Assembly: GCF_907164905.1 (NCBI RefSeq)
Contig: NZ_CAJRAF010000004.1
Location: 248,001 to 312,000, forward strand
DNA length: 64,000 nt
Direction of reading: 5' to 3'
Source: Dyadobacter sp. CECT 9275
GTDB lineage: Bacteria; Bacteroidota; Bacteroidia; Cytophagales; Spirosomataceae
The position numbers and the translations under genes were made by a program. The stretch's first letter is position 1; every line of letters begins with the position of its first letter. Under the pieces are notes generated by a model that was not told where the DNA came from, made no database searches, and worked only from the letters and a program-made list of their open reading frames with translations. Positions 27,280 through 35,487 of this stretch are shown one piece after another.

Positions 27280-28140
27280 CTATTTCAGCTTTTTCAAAGT
27301 GGTATTATAATAATTAACCGTTTCAATGACAGAGGGTAAGTTACTGGGCTGAATTTCCGCATCACGTTCAATATAAATATTTCCTTTGAAGCCCTGCCTT
27401 TTGAGTTCAGCAAACACCGCAGGAAAGTCTACAATTCCCGTTCCGACGCGTACATCCTTAAGCTTGGGGTTGTTCCACTCCGCAATGTCCTTTAAATGTA
27501 CACACACAATATGCCCTGCCAGTTTTTTAACACCCTCAACAGGATCCACTCCGCTTTTTGGCCAATGTCCCAGATCTGTGCAGGCTCCGAAATTAGGATG
27601 GTCCTTTATGGCCGCCAGCACCGAGTCGGGATGCCAGTAAGCACTTACGCCTTTCCAATGTTCATGGATAGCCACTTTCATCTTGTAAACACCCGCAAGG
27701 CTATCAATACTGTCCCACATGCTGACCGGCGGTTCTGCGGTTACAAATTTCGCGCCAAGCTGTTTTGCAATTTCAAATTCCTTCTTCCACGACTCCACCG
27801 TTTTTCCCCCGCCAATATACACCGAAGCAATCCTGATACCTTTCTGCTCCGCCATTTTTCTAAGCTTAGCTATGCCAGAGGGCGATAGTTTTGATATGGC
27901 ACTGTCCTTAAGAGCGGCACCTGCCCTGTGAAAGGTCATCGCCTCCACCACTTTTAATCCGGCGCTATCCACTGTATGCAGCGCTTCCGGGTAGGACATG
28001 GTATGGAAGGTATACATGGCAACACCCAATTGCCAGTCTTTTGCGGGTTTGGAAGCTACTGTCTTTTTTGAATGATGCTGGCTTTGGGAGGGGAAACTGA
28101 GAAGTAAAAGCACAAGGGGCAAGAATGAAAACTTAATCAT
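27280..28140 (-). CDS. Secreted sugar phosphate isomerase/epimerase-like TIM-barrel protein
   Basis: 286 aa with a signal peptide (hydrophobic core, then SQSQ at about 19-22), so exported. AP endonuclease 2/xylose isomerase-like TIM barrel: metal-ligand strands are visible as VAIHEHWKG, GACTDLGHWPKSG, VCVHLKDI and YIERD. Such exported barrels are numerous in Cytophagales and are usually linked to sugar or inositol metabolism, but the reaction is not established. A -7 box TAATTTTG lies on the minus strand at 28217-28224. A second protein of this fold is at 38161. Confidence 0.85.
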   Translation of the reverse strand: MIKFSFLPLVLLLLSFPSQSQHHSKKTVASKPAKDWQLGVAMYTFHTMSYPEALHTVDSAGLKVVEAMTFHRAGAALKDSAISKLSPSGIAKLRKMAEQKGIRIASVYIGGGKTVESWKKEFEIAKQLGAKFVTAEPPVSMWDSIDSLAGVYKMKVAIHEHWKGVSAYWHPDSVLAAIKDHPNFGACTDLGHWPKSGVDPVEGVKKLAGHIVCVHLKDIAEWNNPKLKDVRVGTGIVDFPAVFAELKRQGFKGNIYIERDAEIQPSNLPSVIETVNYYNTTLKKLK

Positions 28141-28216
28141 GATTACATTAAAGGTTTAGAACAGGTACTATCAATTACATTTCTGCAAGGTATTCAAAGG
28201 AAACCTAAATCAATAC

Positions 28217-28224
28217 CAAAATTA
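28217..28224 (-). promoter_or_regulatory. -7 element TAATTTTG for the isomerase-like gene
   Basis: Exact TAnnTTTG match about 77 nt upstream of the start at 28140; no matching -33 box. Confidence 0.4.
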
Positions 28225-28272
28225 TCAGTTACCTTCAGAGAAAGCCGGTTTTTTAGTGTTCCCCCCACAGGC

Positions 28273-28315
28273 GGCAATAAAAAAGACGGCAAAAATTCCC
28301 GTCTTTTTTATTGCC
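28273..28315. terminator. 17-bp bidirectional intrinsic terminator
   Basis: Arms 28273-28289 and 28299-28315 are perfectly complementary with a 9-nt loop and an A6/T6 block inside the stem. It lies 30 nt past the DUF4199 stop codon on the minus strand and separates that gene from the isomerase-like gene. Confidence 0.85.
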
Positions 28316-28346
28316 CATGCGCATGAAACTTACATATCACTGAGGA

Positions 28347-28865
28347 TTACGCCTGTTTTCTCTTAAGAATAAAAGCACTGACCAGCGCAACCGCCAGGCC
28401 AATCGGAACAACCTCGGCAAAAGTAATCAGCACAACAAAAAAGGGATTTTTGTACATTTCTTTAAAATTCATCATCTCAGCAGCTTTGGCCTTCATTTCC
28501 GCAGCGGTGGCTCCATCCGCTTTGCTTTGCCGCAGAACGTGTGCGGTGTACTTGTCCATAAAATCCGGAATGAACAGATAATAATCGATCAGCCAGACCA
28601 GCACGTACACTGAGGAGGCAATCAGAGTAATGTACAGCCCTATCCGGAAGGCCTTTCCAAAACTGATGATACCCTGCTGATACTTGTCGCGGTAATTTTT
28701 CACACCTACGAATATCAACGAAAAAGAGAGGATCATGGCGGCGTAGCCCAGCACCATGTTATCCTCAAAATTGTCGTTGTTATAACATGCCGTTACCGAC
28801 GCCACCATCATACCTGCGAGAAGGGCGCCGCTGATCAGTCCGCAGACCATGATATTTTTTTTCAT
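28347..28865 (-). CDS. DUF4199 family membrane protein
   Basis: 172 aa with four predicted membrane helices (about 5-27, 38-56, 75-97, 143-167). The block VKNYRDKYQQGIISFGKAFRIGL is the DUF4199 signature and the MxxNPxF-like segment near 137 is also usual. Found almost only in Bacteroidota and of unknown function. It is downstream of, and on the same strand as, a small membrane-anchored LuxR-type regulator, an arrangement I recall as common in the phylum, so a shared role is likely. Confidence 0.85.
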   Translation of the reverse strand: MKKNIMVCGLISGALLAGMMVASVTACYNNDNFEDNMVLGYAAMILSFSLIFVGVKNYRDKYQQGIISFGKAFRIGLYITLIASSVYVLVWLIDYYLFIPDFMDKYTAHVLRQSKADGATAAEMKAKAAEMMNFKEMYKNPFFVVLITFAEVVPIGLAVALVSAFILKRKQA

Positions 28866-28970
28866 ATCCTTGATTATTTTGGTTAACAGGTTCCAAATTT
28901 CAGGTATGCCCAGCTTCTGAGAATCATACTTTAGGGTGATTTTACATAAAGCAAGTATATTTATGCTCTG

Positions 28971-29444
28971 CTAGGGGATGATTTGCAACCTCTTTGCTTT
29001 CTCAACCGCCTGCATTCTGCTCTTTACTTCCAGTTTCTCAAAAAGGCGGGAAGTGTGGGTTTTCACAGTATTGAGAGATACAAAAAGCCTGCTTGCAATT
29101 TCCCGGTTACTCAGCCCTTCAGCCATCCATTCCAGCACTTCCAGCTCGCGTTTGCTGATACCCCGCGCTGCTATTTCTTTCTCGTGGAGCGTGAAGGAAT
29201 CTGCTGCCCGAACAACCACTTCCTTTTCAACAACTACCGTTTTGGTTGCGGGCTTGGCAAGTTTCAGGGCCAGCCATATACCTAAACCTGTGAATGTAAG
29301 AGCAATGGCGCCTGCATAAATCTCCAGTGCATGACTGTAAATAACAAATCTCAGTTCCAGCCATTTCAACAAAAACAGCAGAAGGGCAAGGGAAAGCCCG
29401 TAAAGAATAGATTGTTTATATCTGAAAAAAAAGCCTGAATTCAT
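28971..29444 (-). CDS. Membrane-anchored LuxR-type HTH transcription regulator
   Basis: 157 aa. Two membrane helices (about 13-33 and 40-63) are followed by a short linker and a GerE/LuxR HTH domain (about 94-157: [35 protein letters not shown], key residues E100, G109, T125-H128). There is no receiver or ligand domain. DNA binding from a membrane anchor, with DUF4199 105 bp downstream on the same strand, suggests the membrane protein pair senses envelope state. Target genes unknown. Confidence 0.85.
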   Translation of the reverse strand: MNSGFFFRYKQSILYGLSLALLLFLLKWLELRFVIYSHALEIYAGAIALTFTGLGIWLALKLAKPATKTVVVEKEVVVRAADSFTLHEKEIAARGISKRELEVLEWMAEGLSNREIASRLFVSLNTVKTHTSRLFEKLEVKSRMQAVEKAKRLQIIP

Positions 29445-29574
29445 CTATGCGCAGTGTTCGGTTACCGGAGTAAAAGTCAGATAATTCAAAACAGAAGTCC
29501 GCGGACCGGTATTTTACACTCTGTTGCTATTAAAAAGAATGATATCTTGCAAACCGATTCATCAGATTTAAATT

Positions 29575-30060
29575 ATGACCAGAAAATTAGTCTTCCTGCT
29601 GCTATTCGTTACCACGGCGGCATCTGTTTCTCAAGCGCAGCATCCTATCCCCAAAACGATTGCACCGTTTCAGATTAAACTGACCAATGGGCAACAGTAT
29701 GCGTCTACACAGCTATCAAAGGGCCCGGTGGTACTTATTTACTTTTCTCCCGATTGTGAGCATTGCCAGAATTTCACTAAAGACCTCGTTAAAAATTATT
29801 CCGTTGTCGCTAATAAACAGGTAGTTATGGTAACTTTCCAAGATATGACCATGCTCAAACCTTTTGTAACGCAATATAAACTTGCCCAGTATCCTAACAT
29901 CAAAGTGGGCACAGAAGGTACCTCTTACGTTGTGCAGCGTTATTATCAGATCCGTTCCTTTCCTTACATAGCCATTTACGACAAGAAGGGAAACCTGGTG
30001 AGGACGTTTGAAGGAGAACAGCCACATGCCGATATCTTCAATACTTTGAAGCAGATATAA
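29575..30060 (+). CDS. Exported thioredoxin-fold protein
   Basis: 161 aa. A signal peptide (about 1-21, SQAQ) sends it to the periplasm. The redox motif is CEHC (Cys61, Cys64) in YFSPDCEHCQNF, with a cis-Pro candidate in RSFPYIAIY. The fold is that of TlpA/AhpC-TSA reductases, which keep periplasmic cysteines reduced. Single gene upstream of dps; coupling with oxidative-stress defence is a guess. Confidence 0.85.
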   Translation: MTRKLVFLLLFVTTAASVSQAQHPIPKTIAPFQIKLTNGQQYASTQLSKGPVVLIYFSPDCEHCQNFTKDLVKNYSVVANKQVVMVTFQDMTMLKPFVTQYKLAQYPNIKVGTEGTSYVVQRYYQIRSFPYIAIYDKKGNLVRTFEGEQPHADIFNTLKQI

Positions 30061-30182
30061 ACTGGCCTGGATTTCTGTTTTAAGGGAACGGTTTTTGCTG
30101 TTCTGCAGGTTATGATGTTACCTGCTCCAGAGTCACTTTGACCAGGACCGGAAATTCAGTTGTTATTCAAAACTTCAATTTT

Positions 30183-30662
30183 ATGGACGCGAAAGCTATC
30201 AGTCTTAACGAAAAGGAAGTGAAACCAGTAGTTGATCTTCTCAATGATTACCTGGCCAATTATCACATTCATTATCAGAAATTGAGAGGTTGTCATTGGA
30301 ATATTAAGGGACAGAATTTCTTTACCTTACATGTAAAATTCGAGGAATTATATACCAATGCACAGCTGACGATCGACGAAATCGCAGAGCGTGTGCTCAC
30401 CTTGGGCAAACCGCCCCACAGCCGCTTTGCCGACTATATCAGTGAATCGGCCATAAAGGAAATAGATACCATCGGCATGAAAGACATGGACATGGTGGAT
30501 GCCATTCTGGACGACATGGCAAAGCTGATCAGCCAGGAAAGAGAGCTTCTGGAGGCAACTGAAAAAGCAGGTGACGATGGTTCGAACGACATGGTTAACC
30601 GTTTCATGCAGTTCAAGGAAAAAAATACCTGGATGTTACGTTCATTTGCCGGCAAAAAGTAA
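30183..30662 (+). CDS. dps: Dps family ferritin-like DNA-binding protein
   Basis: 159 aa from ATG 30183; an upstream TTG at 30138 lies in a CACTTTG promoter-like stretch and is rejected. Ferroxidase ligands match the Dps spacing: His38, His50, Asp65 and Glu69. LRGCHWNIKGQNFFTLH is the family signature. Dps dodecamers oxidise and store iron using peroxide and can protect DNA. No Lys-rich N-terminal tail is present, so DNA binding may be weak. Followed by a strong terminator. Confidence 0.95.
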   Translation: MDAKAISLNEKEVKPVVDLLNDYLANYHIHYQKLRGCHWNIKGQNFFTLHVKFEELYTNAQLTIDEIAERVLTLGKPPHSRFADYISESAIKEIDTIGMKDMDMVDAILDDMAKLISQERELLEATEKAGDDGSNDMVNRFMQFKEKNTWMLRSFAGKK

Positions 30663-30683
30663 GATTTTCAAAAATCAGGACAC

Positions 30684-30716
30684 AGCCATCCCGCTATCGG
30701 TGGGGTGGCTTTTTTA
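30684..30716 (+). terminator. Intrinsic terminator after dps
   Basis: 9-bp stem 30684-30692 / 30702-30710 (one G-T pair), 9-nt loop, followed directly by TTTTTTA. Confidence 0.85.
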
Positions 30717-30842
30717 TGTTCATAAGCCCTCAGTCCATATCTCTGCCATTTCGGCAACATCACTACTTCCCGGCTGACAATCTGACGCCAAATACCGATA
30801 GGTATATTTTTAAAGGAACTGCTGTTCTAAACATAACAGAAC

Positions 30843-31766
30843 ATGGATACCTTTTCAACGATGATCATCGGGGCGGTAGAAAAAACCAAAAACGCGGTGG
30901 TTAAAATAGACGTTTTTAAAACTATAGATGGTAAACTCCGCGCGGCTGGATCAGGTTCAGGCTTTATTTTCTCTTCGGACGGGTACATTTTTACCAACAG
31001 CCACGTGGTAGACGGCGCAGAAAAAATGATGGTGAGCCTGCTCAACGAAAATGAGATTGAAGCTACACTGATTGGCAAGGATCCCGATACCGATATTGCC
31101 ATCCTCAAAATTTATACTCAGGGCTATTCCGTTGCCAGGCTGGGTGATGCAAGCCAGATACAGATCGGGCAGTTCGTGATTGCGATCGGGAACCCTTATG
31201 GCTACCAGCATACCGTTACAACTGGTGTGGTGAGTGCCCTTGGAAGAACACTCCAGACGCAGTCGGGACGGATGGTGGATAATGTCATCCAGTCGGATGC
31301 CGCCTTGAATCCAGGCAATTCCGGAGGGCCGATGATCAATACGGACGGGGAAGTCATAGGCGTGAATACCGCTGTCATCCAAGGTGCTCAGGGACTCAGC
31401 TTTGCAGTAGATATCAATACTGCAAAGGAAATTGCCCGTCAGCTTATCAAAGACGGCAAGGTTTTCAAAGCTTACCTCGGTTTGCAGCTTCAGGATGTAG
31501 CCCTGAATGAAAAGATACGCCAGCACTATAAGCTGAGCAACCGGAAAGGGATATTCATCACCAAAATTGAGCCCGGTTCACCGGCCTCCCGCTCTCAACT
31601 GCTGGAAGGAGATATCATCATATCGTTCAATGACAAACCCATCAGCAGTTCCAACGAATTATTCAAAGAACTGACTCACAAGGAGGTACTCGACATAAAG
31701 AATATATCGGTAATCCGCCATACCGAGCTCCTCAATTTCATTGTTGTTCCGGTGGAGAGGAAGTAG
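30843..31766 (+). CDS. HtrA/DegP-like serine protease with one PDZ domain
   Basis: 307 aa. Trypsin-like protease domain (about 1-205) with the triad His54 (NSHVVDG), Asp84 (DTDIAIL) and Ser160 (GNSGGP), then one PDZ domain (about 215-305; GIFITKIEPGSPASRSQLLEGD). Degrades misfolded proteins in family members. The start at 30843 gives no signal peptide and no membrane anchor, unusual for HtrA; I see no upstream in-frame start that would add one. Either it works in the cytoplasm or the true start is missed. Confidence 0.88.
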   Translation: MDTFSTMIIGAVEKTKNAVVKIDVFKTIDGKLRAAGSGSGFIFSSDGYIFTNSHVVDGAEKMMVSLLNENEIEATLIGKDPDTDIAILKIYTQGYSVARLGDASQIQIGQFVIAIGNPYGYQHTVTTGVVSALGRTLQTQSGRMVDNVIQSDAALNPGNSGGPMINTDGEVIGVNTAVIQGAQGLSFAVDINTAKEIARQLIKDGKVFKAYLGLQLQDVALNEKIRQHYKLSNRKGIFITKIEPGSPASRSQLLEGDIIISFNDKPISSSNELFKELTHKEVLDIKNISVIRHTELLNFIVVPVERK

Positions 31767-31792
31767 GGCTGAGGCGGTTTGCGATATTGAGT

Positions 31793-31985
31793 TTTCAGTT
31801 TGAAGTATGCAGTTTGAAGTAAACAGTCTACAGTGCGGAGTTGGCAGCTGGCAGTTTGAAGTTCAAGGAGAATGGAAATGCCTGGAAGGTATTATCCACA
31901 TCAGCCAAAAATCCTTATCCTCCCCGCTTACTGTAAGCTTGAAATCACTGCCTACAGTGAACTGCCAACTTTTAACTCAAACTCA
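31793..31985. repeat. CAGT-word tract and inverted ACTG-word tract
   Basis: 31793-31858 repeats words such as CAGTTTGAAG (at least three near copies), AAACAGT and GGCAGT. After about 65 bases, 31930-31985 carries the complement (ACTGTAAG, CACTGCC, GAACTGCCAACTTTT). The two halves face each other as in the tract at 16.5 kb. The right edge runs into the end of the DUF2958 gene. Confidence 0.6.
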
Positions 31986-32358
31986 AAAACCTCCGAAGAA
32001 TCTGATCATCTTCAGTGATACGTTTGGAAATTTTGGCAGCAGCAACGTACACCGACATGGGATATTTTCCTTCAAACGCTTGATCCATTTCAACCATCGG
32101 TACCTTCAGGCGAGCATGTTTGATACTCTCCAGGTCTGTAATGGATACGTAACTAAGCTCGGGAGTTCCGGTACCAAGATCGCACAACCCAAAGGCTATC
32201 TGGTTGGCCGGGTCCAGTTCGGACAACAGCCAGATGGCCTTGCCGTATCTGGAATGAAGCTTTACAACTGGTTCATGATCCTTACCCAGCCCATTCTGAA
32301 CTTCCTGGGCGTTGTGGATCATGATTTCTTTAAGATTGTCGGGGATCATAGCTGCCAT
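31972..32358 (-). CDS. DUF2958 family protein
   Basis: 128 aa. HEPVVKLHSRYGKAIWLLSELDP and AFGLCDLGTGTPELSYVSITDLESI are the DUF2958 core. The family has no known activity and, from memory, is common on plasmids and conjugative elements; no mobile genes are nearby here. Convergent with the protease gene, and its 3' end overlaps the CAGT/ACTG repeat tract, which may have supplied the last codons. Confidence 0.82.
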   Translation of the reverse strand: MAAMIPDNLKEIMIHNAQEVQNGLGKDHEPVVKLHSRYGKAIWLLSELDPANQIAFGLCDLGTGTPELSYVSITDLESIKHARLKVPMVEMDQAFEGKYPMSVYVAAAKISKRITEDDQILRRFLSLS

Positions 32359-32414
32359 TCTGCAAAGGTAGGGATTCCGGGCATAACCGTTAACTCAAAT
32401 ACGTAGTTTTACGG

Positions 32415-32445
32415 TTGTAGCAGTTTTTTCGTGGTTTTAATTTTG
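32415..32445 (+). promoter_or_regulatory. Bacteroidota-type promoter for the small lipoprotein
   Basis: TTG at 32415-32417, a 20-nt spacer and TAATTTTG at 32438-32445, ending 12 nt before the ATG at 32458, a very short 5' leader. Confidence 0.65.
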
Positions 32446-32457
32446 TTCAAAAAAACT

Positions 32458-32739
32458 ATGAAAAAACTACTCAAATCAACCGTACCCCTCGTTGCCATGC
32501 TAGGACTTTTCTTTTTGACAAACTGTAAAAAAGACAGTGTTCTAAATCCCCAGAACTGTTCCAACAGTGCAGAAAAAGCAAGTACAGCTGCAACAAATTA
32601 TGGCACCAACCCTACCAAAGCCAACTGTGAAGCCTATAAAAATGCGGTGAAAGACTTGTTTAAAAGCTGTCCTACTTATTATACAGGCGCTACCAAAGAT
32701 GCCCTGGACGAATTTCTGGCCGAGCCTTGTCCGAATTAA
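32458..32739 (+). CDS. Small Cys-rich lipoprotein of unknown function
   Basis: 93 aa from ATG 32458; the upstream in-frame ATG at 32431 lies between the promoter boxes. Leader then lipobox FLTNC (Cys23). The mature part has four further Cys (NPQNC, KANC, KSC, EPC) that could form two disulfides, and a helical stretch with NCEAYKNAVKDLFKSCP. No domain recognised. It has its own promoter and a good terminator, which supports a real gene. Confidence 0.8.
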   Translation: MKKLLKSTVPLVAMLGLFFLTNCKKDSVLNPQNCSNSAEKASTAATNYGTNPTKANCEAYKNAVKDLFKSCPTYYTGATKDALDEFLAEPCPN

Positions 32740-32777
32740 ACCTTCGACAGGCTACACAATATTATTTTCACCCCGCA

Positions 32778-32810
32778 AAAGGGCCTTTTCCGCGGAGAAG
32801 GTCCTTTTTA
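32778..32810 (+). terminator. Intrinsic terminator after the small lipoprotein
   Basis: 13-bp stem 32778-32790 / 32796-32808 with two G-T pairs, a 5-nt loop, and a T-run at the 3' end. Confidence 0.75.
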
Positions 32811-32853
32811 CAAGTTGCGACGGGAGCAGGCCCGAAAATCATATCCCCAATAA

Positions 32854-33576
32854 TCATTTCCCGGCAAGCACGATCATGAAGTCGCGCGATACCTTCATCC
32901 CCTGATTGCCCGTAATGTTTTCGTTTTGCTGTATGATACTTTCAATCTCAAAACCTGCCTTCTCCAACAGACCAACGGCCATTTCCTGGCTGTACAACTG
33001 AAATCCGTACTTAGTGAACGGCAAGTCCTTCATAAAATCCTGATCAGCAAAAGTGAGCCCGAACAATCCGCCGGATTTCAGAATCCTGTAAATTTCTTTT
33101 GCATATATCAGAGGTTCCGCCCAAAAATACAGCGTATTCACAGTAAAAACTTTGTCAAAACTATGATCAGGAAAAGGAAGGGTGACGCCGTCTGTCAGAC
33201 GGAAAGATGCCTCACCGGCCAGTATATGATCCTGATTAAGCCATTGCGCCTCCTGAACCATGGTGGCGGAAATATCTGCACCGGTATAGATGAGCCCGTC
33301 TGCCTGAGACAACAGAAATTTCAGATGGGCAGCATTCCCCGGCCCTATCTCAAGGACCGTATCCCCGTCATCCATATTCAGGCACATAATGGTGCTCTGA
33401 ATCATGTTGGCATTATTTACCTGCATCAAAGCACCGGTTTTCACACCGGCATCTCCCTCGGGGTTGCTCAGCTGCCGTGCAACTTCTTTTAAGTCGCTTT
33501 CAGTCCATTCTTTTTGCATCATTCTATATTCATGTTTTCCGGCAAGGGGTGTTACAACCGAAAGTATATTAATCAT
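32854..33576 (-). CDS. Class I SAM-dependent methyltransferase (UbiE/COQ5-like)
   Basis: 240 aa. SAM motif I is VLEIGPGNAAHLKFLL, followed by YTGADIS, LPFPDHSFDKVFTVNTLYFW and ILKSGGLFGLTFAD. Small-molecule type. The start ATG at 33576 overlaps the stop of the upstream siderophore-interacting gene by one base (TAATG), so the two are translationally coupled; Met19 (33522) is an alternative. Substrate unknown; a role in siderophore handling is an inference from the operon. Confidence 0.85.
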   Translation of the reverse strand: MINILSVVTPLAGKHEYRMMQKEWTESDLKEVARQLSNPEGDAGVKTGALMQVNNANMIQSTIMCLNMDDGDTVLEIGPGNAAHLKFLLSQADGLIYTGADISATMVQEAQWLNQDHILAGEASFRLTDGVTLPFPDHSFDKVFTVNTLYFWAEPLIYAKEIYRILKSGGLFGLTFADQDFMKDLPFTKYGFQLYSQEMAVGLLEKAGFEIESIIQQNENITGNQGMKVSRDFMIVLAGK

Positions 33577-34313
33577 TAAAGTCCGTATTTACCTTCTGCC
33601 CAATAAGGCTGGGTCAGTATCTGACTACGGGAAACACCGCTGGTAACCAATGCATTCCGAAACGCCTGTATCGATTTGGCTCGTCCTGTCAGGTAAAAGG
33701 TAGCCTTTCGCCAGGCATCCCAGCATTCGGACTTATACTGCTTTATTTCCGTCAGAATAGCAATTGCCTCCCGTGCCGGATGCTCATCCGACTTACTGAC
33801 AACTTCTGCCGACAAACCGGCGAGGCTAGCCCAGCTACGGTTATTCTTTTCAAGTTCTGCCACACAAAAATACTCCTGGTCGTTTTCCTGTACCACCTCC
33901 TTTAAGCATTGAAAAAGCCCCAGCGAGGTTTCATCGCCAAACAAAAAATGGTGTTTGCTCCTTTCGTTGTATCTCAGCCTTCCCCCCGGCCCCATAATTT
34001 TCACCTGTGTTCCCGTTTCCAGCAGATCTGCCCACTTACTGCCGGGCCCTTTATCATGAAGGTAAAATATGACATCGCAGATACCATTTTCGCTATCGTA
34101 ATAGGAAGGCGTATAGTGCCGGTACTCGGTATCGCTTACGCGGAATTCAATGACATTTCCAGGCACAAATCTGGTTGATTTTAAATCGCCTTCAAAACGG
34201 ATTCTTTTTAAATCCCTGTCCAAATATGCTGTTTCCGTAACAATGACCTGACGAAACTGGCCGGCAAATACTTTTTCCACGGTATTGCCCAGCCATTTAG
34301 GAACTCTTGGCAT
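33576..34313 (-). CDS. Siderophore-interacting protein (FAD-binding ferric reductase)
   Basis: 245 aa. The FAD-binding part is about 15-115 (VIEFRVSDTEYRHYTPSYYD holds the RxYTxR-like flavin motif, here RHYTPS), and the SIP NAD(P)H domain about 115-240 (HHFLFGDETSLGLFQCL, TFYLTGRAKSIQAFR). ViuB/YqjH-like enzymes reduce ferric siderophores in the cytoplasm to release iron. First gene of a two-gene operon with a methyltransferase, divergent from a PchR-like regulator that probably controls it. Confidence 0.88.
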   Translation of the reverse strand: MPRVPKWLGNTVEKVFAGQFRQVIVTETAYLDRDLKRIRFEGDLKSTRFVPGNVIEFRVSDTEYRHYTPSYYDSENGICDVIFYLHDKGPGSKWADLLETGTQVKIMGPGGRLRYNERSKHHFLFGDETSLGLFQCLKEVVQENDQEYFCVAELEKNNRSWASLAGLSAEVVSKSDEHPAREAIAILTEIKQYKSECWDAWRKATFYLTGRAKSIQAFRNALVTSGVSRSQILTQPYWAEGKYGL

Positions 34314-34432
34314 GTGAATTAGCTTTTATGTGTAATGTTTCTAAATAAGTATGTATTATGAGGCGAAGATAGGTTCCGCTAAATGATACGGAGTACCCGA
34401 AAAGGATTATCTTTAACGCCAAACGGATTACC

Positions 34433-35419
34433 ATGAAAATGCGCCTCACCGATTCTGATTTAAAGGAGTTGATCTACGAAAGAGTACTACCCGATGATTT
34501 TAGCTGTGGCTCGGGAATTGAAGAAAAAAATACTGTGATAAATCACCGGTTCGGGGAGGCATTTCTGGACGAGATCTGGTTTGAAGGTATACATATTATG
34601 CATGGCAGGGTTAAACTGGAACAGGGGCTTTTGCTGAAAGCAGAAAGTGACCAACCGGTCATTGAAATGCACTTTAATCTTGCGGGTGATGCGAAGGCCA
34701 CAGTTTTCGGCGGCAGGAACAAGTTTAACTTCAAATCACGGCAGCATAATCTCTACTATCTGCCTGAGTTTGATGGTTATTTTGAAGCTCCTGAACAAAC
34801 GGAGCACAATGATGCTTTTGAAGTGCACTTCAGCGAAAGGTACTTTCAGCGTTTAGCCAGCTCAGGCAGTGACGTTCTCAGCTGGTTTGCTGACACCATA
34901 CAACAGAAAAAAATGTCGTTTATCAGCAAAACGAATATGAATATCACCGGGCCAATGATGGAAATCCTTCAGCAGGTGCTGCTTTGCAACAAACAGGGGG
35001 TAATGAAAAGGCTCTTTCTCGAAGCAAGGGTACTGGAATTACTCATGCTGCAGATGGAACAGTTTGAGTCCGCAAAGGAGACTACATCGGTAGGAATTAA
35101 ACCTTATGATATTGAAAAGCTGCATCATGCCAAATTTCTGGTGGAGCAGAATGTCAGCAATCCCCATTCTCTAGCCGAGCTTTCCCGTCTATCAGGACTC
35201 AACGATTTTAAGTTAAAAAAGGGTTTTAAACAACTTTTTGGACATACTGTTTTCGGATATCTGCACGAGATCAGGATGCAGAAAGCAAAAAAAATGCTGC
35301 TCGACTGCAATACTCCTATCGTGGAAGTTTCGGCATACTGCGGTTATGAATACGTGCAGCATTTCACCACCGCTTTTCGCAAACGGTTCGGTATCACTCC
35401 CGGCGGGTTCCGCACGTGA
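34433..35419 (+). CDS. AraC-family transcription regulator (PchR-like)
   Basis: 328 aa. The N-terminal ~225 residues form an effector domain; the C-terminal AraC HTH pair (about 230-328) includes LAELSRLSGLNDFKLKKGFK and CGYEYVQHFTTAFRKRFGITPGGFR. The similarity of layout to PchR, which responds to ferric siderophore, and the divergent siderophore-interacting gene suggest iron-responsive control of that operon. A near -7 box TATCTTTA lies just upstream. ATG 34439 is an alternative start. Confidence 0.88.
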   Translation: MKMRLTDSDLKELIYERVLPDDFSCGSGIEEKNTVINHRFGEAFLDEIWFEGIHIMHGRVKLEQGLLLKAESDQPVIEMHFNLAGDAKATVFGGRNKFNFKSRQHNLYYLPEFDGYFEAPEQTEHNDAFEVHFSERYFQRLASSGSDVLSWFADTIQQKKMSFISKTNMNITGPMMEILQQVLLCNKQGVMKRLFLEARVLELLMLQMEQFESAKETTSVGIKPYDIEKLHHAKFLVEQNVSNPHSLAELSRLSGLNDFKLKKGFKQLFGHTVFGYLHEIRMQKAKKMLLDCNTPIVEVSAYCGYEYVQHFTTAFRKRFGITPGGFRT

Positions 35420-35487
35420 TGATCGGTGGGAGGAGGGTGATAATCAGTGGGCAGTAAGCGGTAGGCAGTGGGTGGTAGGTAAAATGG
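35419..35487. repeat. CAGT/GGTAGG-type repeat tract, single orientation
   Basis: About 70 bases of G-rich words: GTGGGAGGAGG, CAGTGGGCAGTAAGCGGTAGG, CAGTGGGTGGTAGG. It resembles the left part of the tract at 16.5 kb (GGTAGGCGG) but has no inverted half. Confidence 0.5.

Noticed and set aside
31807..32406. 199-residue plus-strand frame over the repeat tract and DUF2958
   Set aside because: It arises from repeat words and the antisense of DUF2958.
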